Source of the DNA: Campylorhamphus procurvoides
Lineage: Eukaryota; Chordata; Aves; Passeriformes; Dendrocolaptidae
Assembly: GCA_013396655.1 (NCBI GenBank)
Contig: WBMV01003355.1
Span: 195,365-259,364 of the forward strand
Reading direction: 5' to 3'
Length of the DNA stretch: 64,000 nucleotides
In this document: piece by piece, positions 12,301-24,300 of the stretch
Layout of the letters: the number at the start of each line of letters is the position of its first letter
Position numbering within the stretch: position 1 is the first letter of the stretch
The notes under the pieces: generated by a model
Seen by the model: only the letters and a program-made list of their open reading frames with translations
What the model was told of the DNA's origin: nothing
Database searches by the model: none
Position numbers and translations under genes: made by a program

Positions 12301-15300
12301 GAATGCTGTGAGGTGGCTGGAAAGTGCTGGCCCATCCCTGGGGCTATGCCCACACACTGCATGCAGTTGGAGCCCTGCTGATAACAGAAATATGTCAACA
12401 GTTTGGCAAGATTTCAGAGAACAGGAGCGGGGCAAGGGGGTCCCTTCTGAGCTCAGCACTCTCAGGCTCTGTCCATGTCACTCCTGGCACTTTGGGTGAG
12501 TTTGGGGCCTGAGCACCTTAAAAGGACTGAACCAAATTCTTCCTTAGGCTATTTGTAGATACAGAAGAGCACGTTTGCAGCAGTCAAGCAGCTGGCAGAA
12601 GGCAGCAAAACTCAGCTCAAATTCATTTGCACAAGAAAGTCATAAATTAACAAGGTGACAAGTACCTTGCTGTTCATATTTTTGGAGTAAGTGTGACAAA
12701 AGCAGAGGGAAATGAAATAACATAAGAAAGGCAAGGTAATTAGAAAATAAATCCTGCTAGGATGCAGAATAAGAAGTCCCAGGAGTCCTGTTATTGAAGT
12801 ACTTTAAAATAGAAGAGAGGTGAAAATGAGCAATCCTACGCTGACAGAGAACAGGGAACTGTAAATCTTCATCTTTGATTTCTACATAAAAATTCTGAGA
12901 GCGAGTCCTTTATTCAAAGGTTTTTGCCACAACTATTCTAATCCTACAACAGATTGGTTTTTTTGGTTTGCTGTAAAAATAAAACCTGAAGGATTCGTTC
13001 TCATGGGTCTAAGTCTGACTTCAAATACAGTTTCTTGGGTTTCTGTGGGGTCGGTGGGGGTGTCCCTTTCCTAGGGAAAAAAGAGAAAGCCCTCCTTTAC
13101 CTCTCACTTTTTTCCACCCCTCTCCTCCCACCTCTCTGCAGAATATGGATATTTAAGCGAGGTATTTAATTGGAATGTTTGTCTGCACGATGTTAGTAAT
13201 TAAATCCATGAGCTTTGGCAGTCATATGAACTCAGCATTTTTTTTAATGAGAAATTACATAATCATTTACAGTCTGAACTGCATCTGCCATTTAAATCTG
13301 TTTGTAGTCCTTCTTACCACGGGTCTGCTCATCCTGCATATGCTTACGTTGATTCACAAAAATATTTATCTCATTAACTTGTTCCCAGTACGGGAAAAAT
13401 GGATCCCTCATGTCCTCAAAGCAACTCCTAAAACTGTTTGAACTTTTAAAGTGGAATGAAACAACTCACAAAGAGAAGACAGTGTATGAGTCACCATTCA
13501 CAAAGGATTCAGTGCAGTCACTTTGAGCAGCAATCTCACAGGTTAGTATTCCTGATCAGAAATTAAAGATAATTGCTAAACAGATAAACTCACTCAGGAG
13601 CACTAGTAACTTTTAAAATTATTATACAATGAAATAAAAAATGCTTCCAACAGAATTGCATTTGGCTTTGACTGTGGGGAATAGCCAAACTATTTCAGAA
13701 TGTTCTGTGAAGGTTTATGTTAAAACCTGTCTTCTGAATTGCCCAAGCAACATGTAAACATATGGTCTCAAAATAACTTTTTAAACAATCTCTTACAGAT
13801 TATAGCAATATTGTAATTTATTTTCCCTTCTCCATCTTCTCTGTACTCTCTATACTCTCTTATACTATTTATAATAGACCTGTTTTTGTTTTAATGTTTG
13901 AAGTTTGGCGTCAGATAATCTAATTCTAATAAGTGGATGAACTGAAACCCCCCCCTTGCTGAATGAGCCTGTATCCAGCAGCCCTGAGCTGGGCCATACA
14001 CAAACAGGAATATCAGCTGGGGGTTCTGTCATGTGATCTCCTCCACTGCACACACAAATATAGAACATGACCATAAAAAGTAACAGAACATGCTCTCTGC
14101 GAAGTAATTTATTGCAGTGGATGCTGGATGGCTGTGCCAGCTGGAATTACCTTCCTGGCTCCTACTATTTTCACTTATGCAGATAATAAAGGCTGTGCAC
14201 TGCAACAGATTCCAAATGCAGAAATATTAATGGTATTAACAAGAAGAAAAACCCTGCAAAAACCAGCTTTTAGCAAGCTTAACTGTTTGAAAATGCTTGC
14301 TAGGGACTCATAGTGGGAGTTAAGGAGCTCAATCAATTCTAGGACTTCAACATTTTCACAGAGAGGCAAAAATACCACTTTTTGTGCAATATACATTTCT
14401 TCCTTTGCTGAGCACAAAAAAAATCCAACTACTATTATACATATAGGAGCTTTCTTTTTGTTTGAATTCCTTATTCATTAGTTTGTAAGCCACGAGAGCT
14501 GAGCTAGGTTATTTTTCCAGCGCATTTTCCCCTCCCTCATTTTTTTTTTTTAAAGGCACCACGTATGACATCCCACCATGACAGGAACTCAGTAAATCCC
14601 CTCAGTCTCCACACCGCTGTCTCTGAATGTCTGCAAAGCTGCTGTGCCATAATCGCCCCGCGCTGGCTCATTCACAGCTTTACATTATAAAGCAAACAGT
14701 CTAGACAGCTGAATGACAGAATTACTCCCTTTTCTCTTGCATTTAGAGATATGCTGTCATCTTCATTTGCTTTTCTCGACTCTGTGCATTCTGATACGCT
14801 AATGATCAGCTTTCCTGTTTGGATTCCACACTGACTCCGTGGCTCTGGGCTAGAAATACAACCAGAGCCCAGATGACATCAAGTCAATAAGGTCCTGGGG
14901 AGCAGGGAGGGGGGAAGGACCCCTCCAATCTGGCTCTACAATAGGATATTTTCCCTCACTGACATGGAGATATAAAAAGCCTCGTGCCTGGAACCATCAC
15001 TCTCTGCAGTGGGAAAAAAATGTTCCATTATAGGATAGGCAGCCTTCACTTATTTTCAGGTCTGTCCACAGTATAATGGAACATATCTGTGCAAAAAATA
15101 TATGCAAAAAAGACAAGAAGAATGAACAACAATATGTGTTTGGACGCCTATAAAAATGTGCCCTAATGGTCTTTAAAAAAACTTAAGTAACTGGACTGGG
15201 TTTGTTCTCCCTGAGAAGGAAACTTTAGTCTGTAATATTCACAGTATTTTAACTTTGGAATGATGTGTACACACATATCCCATGGCATTTCCTCAATGTT

Positions 15301-18300
15301 AAAAGATAGTTAACTGATAGAATGCACTTTCTTGCCTTCAACAAGCTGCAGAAATCTATGCCAGAATGACAACGTGCAGCTAAGACATTCAGATACACAT
15401 GGGCAGCTCTGGAGATGTTTATGACAAGGTTTTTATTATTTGGTGCTTTTCTTAATGCTTCTCTAACTATCATTCTCAATTGCTGCAGAATCTCTTTTTA
15501 CATTTATTCCTTCCTTTTTTTTAAAGCTTGCTTTGTTGCCATTTTAAAATGAAAATTCCTCAACATGACAGTTGAAAAAAATCTCAAAGCCTTGACTTGA
15601 GGTCTGAAAGTTGTAAGGGTAAGAGCAGGGAGAAGCCATTGCCATTCTCCCTGGAAAAGCAGGGAAAATCAGACTGACAGCACAGCAACACAGGAGGCCA
15701 AACCACAACCCCCAGCTCTGACCTGCACCAGAGCTGGGACAATCCCAACACTTCAGAACATTGCAGGACATTATGGGCCACCAGAAACCCTTCACTGGGG
15801 AATAGGAAGAGTTTTGTGGGCCACTGGGTCCCACTGTATTCACAGCCAATCTAAGTGACTGCTCGAGGCCTGCACCAATGGGAATTTTGCCTGTTCTCTG
15901 TGAGTCATGACCCACTTTTATTCTCTGAGATCAGGGACAGCTGCAAAAACAACTGATCCCTTCTTGCTTGGAACTCTAAACCTAAAGTCTCGCCTGGAAT
16001 ATCTGTGCCTTGAGTATCCTTGTCATTAAAACATCCTGATCAGAAAAAACTTCTAATTTGTGCCTATTAAGAACAACAGTGACATGAAATAATCAATAAT
16101 TTATATCACATGCAGAGAGTTCTGATTTTCAAACAGGGAGTTTAATGCATTTTGGAGTGGGGAGCTACTGGAGAAAAACAGAACTGAAGGCCATGGAAAG
16201 ACTGTGCAAGTGGAGACTTCATTCTCTGCACAGTCCAAGAGGGAAGGCTCGAGGGTGGTCCCACAGGAGGACTATGGGATCTCTATTCCCAGGAATGATA
16301 CAGTGCTGTTGGCCCCATGCCCTCCAGAAACTACAAATGAGACCTCATAACAACTCCACAGCTTCCCTCAGCTTTCTAGTTGGGAGGGGAGGATTTAAAT
16401 AGTTGCCACTAAAATAAGTATATAAATCAACTTGATAAAAATGTTTTTTTGGGTTTTTTTGACAAAATGCTTTGCCTTCCTTCCAGAATTGGCCTAGCCT
16501 GGACCTCAGCTTGGAGAACACTGAGTCTGCAGGCCAGGATAGATTTTTCTCTCCCTAGCTTATACCCGACTTCAGTGTCTGTCACAGAGCATCCCTGGGA
16601 GGTGGCCAAAAGCCATTATATTCCATGGCATTTCCAGTTTCCAGAGAAACACTGATCCCACTTCCCGCTGTAAAGTGGAAAGCTCTTTTGCTTCCTTTAA
16701 CAATCTTCTATGTATTAGTACAGAAAAGGTTCTTAAGCCTGAACCATGACTTTCTCATCATTACCATGCTTATAAACGTGAAAGCAAGCCCTTAAGTGCC
16801 CTGTATAAATAAAGTAACAAATAAAAGCAAAGGCAGGGACTCACAAGAGATGGGAGCACAGGCTTTTTCATACACTGCCTCTTCAAACTCTGGGTCACTT
16901 TCCTTACCTCTTGAGGCTCTTGACATTGAGATGCTAGGACCAGGAAAGATCTCTGTGCTTGGAAAGCAGCCCGTACCATCTCTGCCTGTAACAAAAGGAG
17001 GAAGAGAAATTAAACCTTGGCCTGTAACCTCCAGTGCCTCTTCTTGGCAGCTCAGAGTTAAGCGTGACAGCTCAAATCTTTCTGGCTGCCTCTCATCTAA
17101 ATCATAGCAGAGAGACTGCAAGAAATGTATTACAGTACTGGCTTAGCTGTAATATTTTTTTTTACATCTAAGGTTAAGTTCCCAATCTGCCTCCGACAGG
17201 AAATAAAATGAGTTGATATGCAGGCTTTTGGAATAATTTCTAAGATTAGTCACAGGAGGACTTAATTTTAACACTCCAGAGGATGTCTAGGCATTTTAGT
17301 GGTGATGTTTATGCCCAAGTGCATGGTAGGAACTTATCACCACTGCAAACAGCAACCTGCAGGCTTTCTGTTGAACTGGAACTTGGGCTGTAGTGCTGTT
17401 TAAGAAGAGCCGTTTGGCACGTTTCCTGAGGGACTATGCTGTAATTCATTCCTTGCCTGTCATCTGCAGGCAGACTCTAAGATTGATGGCTCTGAGACAT
17501 CGTGACTGAAGGGTTTTGGGCAATTTTCCCTCAGAGAACTCTAGGATTTGGGTACAGCATGTTTACATGCAACCAGTGTGGATGGGAGGTAAATCTCTAC
17601 ACTCCTGGGTGTTCCCTGCTGTTCAGATTTCTGGTATGTTTTATTTATTTGAGCCCTACACATTTTCTCTACATTCTGAATGATGTACATTGATCAGAAT
17701 CAGAATTTCAGTCTTCCCTGTACCTCACCCAGGCAGAGGAGCAGTGACTAGGAGAAAGCATTACTGCTATAGCAAAGAATGATTCATAACTAGTGCATAT
17801 TGCTAAATAAAGACCAAACCAAACCCTGTTCAGTTACCCTAATATGAATAGGTACATTTATAATCACTTTGTGAAAGGGTGGGGAAGCTCATGCTGGTTT
17901 GCCTTGGGGTTTTTTCAATTTAAAAAGAAAACAAGGACATTTTACACGCAGGCGTATGTGGATGAAACTCAAAATACATAAAAGTCAGGAAATTTGAAGT
18001 TGTAGCAAAGTAAAACAGCCAAATTGTGTTTATTCATCCTAAAGTGTGATGGCATGAATAAAACATAATCTGTTAGGGTGAAAATCAGTACATGGAAATT
18101 GGTAAAAGAGACCCAACTTGGACAGTATTTGGAGAGAAGGGGATAATAAGGTCTGACAGGGTGAGATTTGGAAGGGTCTAATCATCTCTATAAATAGATC
18201 AAGAAATAAATAATAAGGGAAATTGTATGAGCATAGGACATAAATACCATAAATAATAGCAAGGTTTATTTATTCTAAAACATTTCCTATGACTGACTTT

Positions 18301-21300
18301 TTGGTACAGAAATTCATAAACCAACAAGGTGTGGGTTATTTTAAGCTTAGGGGTTTTTCTGTGTGTGTGTGTGTGTGAGGAGAACCTTGTGGAACAGCTG
18401 AGCCAAAAGTGATCTTCCTGAGGAGGAAGTGATTCTGAATGGATTCAGTGCTTCTTAAATTGCAAAATGGACAAAAATAAATCTAGAGCTAAGGCTTGGT
18501 ACTAGGCAAACTTTTAGAAAATAGAAACATCAGTGGAAACATGGTTGGCCTGAGGAACTTAATGATCTGAATGCAAGAAAGGATGGATATACATTAAGAA
18601 TGGAAATAATCTATCCATGTTGGGCAGGAGGGAGAAATTGTAGGAGAGGGCTAGAGCCTCTGAATGAATAACTAACTAAAGCAACATACTAAGAACAGAT
18701 ACCAGACCTCCCAGGAGTGAGAAGCCTCTTCCTGGAGGCTGAGCAGGAATTTTGTCTCCACTCAGAGTATAGAGCAATAACTGGTTTCTTGTCTGATTAC
18801 TTATCTCTGTCTGATGAAGGACTGGAGTTTGGTCAGAGATGGAGACAAGACTGTTGGATGATACACACTGATGTTCCTAAAAGATTGGCATTCCTTGAGT
18901 GTGCCTCATACATGTGTCTTGGGAGTCTCACTGATGTGAAAACTATTGCTGGATGTGGAATCAAGATGCACTTTTCCTCCAGACTTGTCTTACTCCTCCT
19001 CCACTGCTGCAGAGTTTGGCCAAGACCACTTTCCCAGAATGTCTGGGAGCTGTCTTTAAGGAATCTTCTGCTATTGAAGGCACACCAGCCATTGGTAGCA
19101 CTCTTTTGGTACATTTAAAGAGTGGCTTTTTGCTTTTTTTAATTATCCAAAATTTATTACCAGATGTTGGAAGCATTCAGTGATCAGCAGACTGGATATT
19201 GATTGCAAGGCTTGTGCTGTATGCCCAAAATGTATCCAGTCCCAAAAGCTTTTAATTGCGTAGGGATCAGAGCAGTCACATCTCTCACTTCTGAATTTAA
19301 ATCTTAATCAAAGCATCATGCTACCACAGTTATTTACATTTTACAAGAAGACTTTTATGAGACTTCTGCCATAGTTACTTCCTTCTTTATGCAAGAGCAT
19401 TAAAAACAGCTCCCAGAGTCCCACTGTTTCTGAGCATTCAGTACTTCTTTCCTTGCACCCCATCAAAGTGATAGAAGAGCTTCTCCTCATTAAGAATGCA
19501 TTAGTTCAGTCTATAAGCATTCCACTTCTTTCTCGCAGCCCTTGAAACGTGACACTTCACTGCTACCTCCTTGTGCTTCCCAGGCAGGCTGTGGAAGAAC
19601 TAAGCAGATAGAGGGAGGGAGACGACTCTTTCATTACACCCAGTGAACTAATGAGAGAAAACTGAGCAGCTCGTGCAGCTCAGCCAAAAGCCTGCCGCAG
19701 AACAAACCACCTCAAACCCTTTCAGTTACACTGGTTTGTAGTAAGGAAGCCTGGGTGTTAAAAATGCACAGGAATCATGAGCAAATTTATCAGAGTGGAG
19801 TAGACCACCAGCTCACACACATCTCTGCAGGCAAAAATGGGCATATTTTGGAGCAAAAAAGAACTGATGTCTGAAAACTCTGGGTAATCCTTTTGGCATT
19901 CTTCGGATTATGCATGGACACAGCAATCATTACATCCCTCAGATGAGGTGAATATTTTGAAGGAAGCAAGTTCCTCAAAGCCTTTCCTACTCTGCTTTTA
20001 GCAGCTTGTTCCAGAGGCTGGAAGAGATGGCTGTGACTTTGGACAGGAATGCCAGGACCATGTGGCATTCCGTTCACCACCTTTTTCACTGCTTGAAAAA
20101 TTGCCAGAGGTTCTGTGAGAGATGGAGACAATTCTCCTGACCTGTCTGAAGGAGCATGAGCACAGATCCCATCCAAACCTGCTTCACTGAACCTGAAGCT
20201 TCGACTACCAATCTGCTTTGCCATTCCCCAGAGCAGATGTGATTTTAGGATCTGTCTCTTTCTCATTTTAAATGTTCTAGTCAATCTGAGTTGACCACCA
20301 CTCTGGTATCTAAGCAACAAAAAATATAAATATTATTTACGTGACAACAGCTTGGCAAACTATACAAGAACAAGCAGGCACATTCGTTCAGATCTCAAGT
20401 TACATGTAAATTCAGTTTTTGGAAAAAATAATAAACCTAAATAGAAGTGAGAGAAACAAACATAGGATTTCCTAATGAAATTGAGTCATGAAGATTACCC
20501 TATTGACCTCATAATATTAAATTTGCCAAATGTTATTGTATTTAATACCCTATTTACACAGAGTCATAGCACTGAAAGGCACAATGTAAATATCAGAATC
20601 CACTGGACTTGTTGTTAGAGAATACTACACATCTGCATACATATACATGCTAACTTTAACAAAAAACCAAAATACAGTCCTATATGCATTTTTTATTTCT
20701 AAAATATACTGAAGGGCTTTGTCTGAAACAAAACCATAAAGAGGACATGAGGGAAAAGAACTGGGATTTAGTGATCCAGAGTTCTAAAGGTTGTTTCTGC
20801 AGAAATAATTTTGGGTCCTTTGTGTCTAGCAAAAGACACGGTGAGTGACAGCACATGACAGCCCCAGCTGGAGCTCCCCTGCTCTGAGCACAGACCTGAA
20901 GGGGGACAGCATTGCCAGAGCAAGAGAAACAGTTTGGCTTTTACATTCTGCTTTCAAAAGCCTCTTCAGAGCGAAGTGGGGAAGTGGCTGGTGCCTTGAA
21001 GGGAAAGAAATGGCAAAAGAATGGAGTTTAGATTAAGGATGGAGCTGCCATAGAAACTATCCAGGCCAGCTGAAGAGGCAGTGCTTATTTTGTACAGCTA
21101 ATTGGCTGAGGGAGGTTTTTTAAAAACTGGACCAAGGGCTGAGGAGTCAGTGGCAGTTCTCCAAACAGAGAACTTTTTATACTGGAAAAGGAAGGAAAAA
21201 ACCCCATCAGCTTTCTCTTAATGGTCCACACAGAAAACAGGGTTGAAATTCGAGTAAAAACTGAAGTCAGAGGGAGATTTGTCACTGATTTTGATAGAGC

Positions 21301-24300
21301 TAGACACCACCCCAGATATTTTCTTTTCTATTTTCAGACAGATACATTTGACTACCACCAATCATCTGTCCTCTGTTCCTGGGGTTATTTTAGTGGGTTT
21401 TAGCCTTCATGCCTATGTCTATATTAGGGAATTTTTGTTAAAATTTCCCAGCATTGCTACTGCCTGTACAGTCCCAATCAGAGCCATCAACTGCAGCAGT
21501 GCTGGTCTCTCCAGGTGTTTCTATCTGCCAGTGTGTTCAACACTGACATGTAACTGTGCACAGTCAGCATTACTGATTTGTTGTTTCAGATTAGCATCTG
21601 TATCTAGGTTCATTAACTTTACCTTTTAGTAAGCTTGACTCTGACTTAAACCACTTCTTACCTCTGGTGGAGCTCAAACCACATCAGTCATAAAGATCTT
21701 CCAGTGCTAATGATGTAAGACAGGTGGAAAGAATAGTTTGGGGTAAATTGGTACTGCCATTTCACTTCTCCACATGAAACATAAACTGGATAGATGTACT
21801 GGAGTAAAGGGATATTTAAAGCCACAGCTGCTGCTTTACATTAATTACAATATTATCGCTTTGGGTAAACAGGTTCTGCATCTTTTGCACCAATAAAATT
21901 TGCTATAGTGTTCTAGAATTTCCTCTAAAGTCTCTCAGTTTTGAGTGACATGAATTTTTCTGATTGATCTCAAGGGACTTTTAACTTTAAAGCCTAATGA
22001 ATACCATGTAAATGTCAGCTTTGTTAAATAATTAATTATTAATACTGGTAGCAGAAGTAGTCAATTATTTTGTTCATCTGTCACTGTTTCAAACAGATAT
22101 AAATATTTGGTTCTAGGGCCATTGTGGCTACTGATTACTGCCAAGTGAAGCAAAAGGAGATCATATTCTCCAAAATATCTCCAATAACCCCTGTCACCCA
22201 TCAGAGAGGACGAACAGACCCAGACCAAAGCTGATGCTCTTCTAAAGCTCAGGCTGCTTTTTTGTCTTCCAGATTCACAAATTCTTCACGAATCTCTTTT
22301 GTAACAGGCAAAAATCTGCACCTCTCTTGACCTCTGTTCATTTCAACTCTTACATGAAGTTCTTTTCCAGTGGAAATAAATTTATCTCACAGCATTAAGT
22401 GAATATTCTTTCTACCCCATGTCAAAGGTGATGTGATAACAAAATGTCATTTTTTTGTTATCGGTATTAGGGAGAGCAGACAGAAAGCACCCCAACTACA
22501 CAGGCATTACCACAATCCTCCTGAGAGAGCTCCTCTAGCTCTTCATCCTGACTAGCCTAGAAAAGCAATCAGGTTTCTCAGAGACACGGGAAAGGAAAAC
22601 CAGACCAATTCAGCATTTCAGTGAATAGAAGATACAGTACTTTAAAGTTTCACGCACTTCCAAATCTTCTAGTTCCTACTATTACTTGGAGCTACATTTT
22701 GTACCTCTGAAAAGATGAAGTCCAAACTTTGGTTATTACTAAAATCAACAGCTTTTCAATTCAGGTTCTTTTTTTTCCCCCTGGACATCTGAGCTCAGAA
22801 TTCTTTGGAGGATCTGGTTGCCTGTGTTGACGAACTATTGTGGAAAGAAAATAGAAAAGACTTTACGGTTTCACAGGCTTTAGGAGGTCATCCACGTATC
22901 CTTGATTTAATAAATAAAACTCCCAAGCAGTTCAGATGGTTATCTCTGTAAATTAGAAAGGCTACAGCACTCGTTGAGGTGTCACCTCATAAACACTCTC
23001 CTAGCAGTGTTCACTGAGCACCCTGCTGAGGAACAGATTTCTTGACTTTCTCTGTGTGGCAAGATATAAAGATATAAAGACTAGAGACCCATTCATTTCT
23101 AAGAACTTCCACTAACTTCAGAGAGAAAGCTTGGACAAATAGGCTCTTACATTGAAAAGACTTTCTGTATGTTCTGCCTCTCATACACTTCAAGCCAACT
23201 GGTGCCACTGCCCACCCACCCCATTCTGCACAGAGTCCCACTGAGCTCCCTGCAAGCAACTCGAAGGCTGGAAGTGCCAGAACGTGTCTCCTTGTAAATT
23301 CATTTCCACTTCTCTCACCTTGGAAGAATCCCAGGCTACAACCAAAACATGCTACCATGGAAGTAAGTTCAAAATTCAAAACTGAAACCTCAGACATCTA
23401 TAATAGCATTTAATATTTCTCCCCACCTACCCCATGTTTGGCTTCTCAGAGGTGCTAAACACCAAAAGCCTCATGCACTTGGAGAGGGAGCCTCTCTGAA
23501 AGGCAAGGTGGTCACCTACACACACAGTGATGTGACTGAAAAGCACACATGAACTAAGGTGGTACTAAAGCAACAAGAAATAGTTCAGCCTCCAAGATCT
23601 ACATAAAGATCCTAAACGATTCTTTTTATTATATCTCTGGGTTTTGGAATGAAATGTATAACTAAAGTTATGAAACTGTGTAGCAGCACTTAAAGCACTC
23701 AGATTAATTGTGGAAATATACACTTCGAGTTATGGATGTCAATAGACTAAAAGAAGTTAGCAGTGACAGGGACATGGTTTAATCTACCCTAATGGACTCC
23801 TCAGTATTCAGAAAAGTGACTGTATTGATCGTGCCATTCAGAGGGGATAAAAAGAGGCAATGCACATTTGTGGCCACATTATACCCTCATCACTCCTGAC
23901 AGCACTCCCAGCTTATTTAAAACAACATTCAAACCGCACATTGGTTTCCCTTGTGGCTTAATTCTCATTATTCACTGAACTCCTTTTTACTAGAAACTGA
24001 CTGAAGAGCCAGATTCTGAGCTCATTGTTTGTTTTTTTGCTGACTACAATGAACTGCCCTCTGAGTTTCCAAGCCCAGCATTTCTATACACTCAAAACAG
24101 TTGCAACCACCAACCAGCAAAATAAAACCAGGTCAGGGATGGGGAGGCACATGAGTGAAAAGAGTGTCCACGTGCTCTTCAGAAAGAATGAGACTACTGA
24201 AAATTAATAAAAGACTTGCTCATAGCCTGTAGCAACAAATGACATCAATCATGTGAGATTGGTGTGTGTCCCAAAACAGAAAAAAAGTGGGGAAACAATA

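Larger units (their letters stand above)
5409..16907 (-). other. CAP2: CAP2 intron 4
   Basis: An 11.5-kb intron between the exons at 16908-16985 and 5265-5408. It contains the direct duplication around 7270-8388, a CR1 fragment at about 11950-12172, an AT-rich homeobox-motif-rich stretch near 13140-13440, and the TATA/CArG cluster near 14600-15090. Open frames inside it (for example 5911-6354 and 15544-15915 on the minus strand) match no family I recognise. Confidence 0.85.

Noticed and set aside
18717..19118. 133-codon plus-strand frame in intron 3
   Set aside because: No recognisable domain. A minus-strand frame is open over the same bases, which suggests chance.
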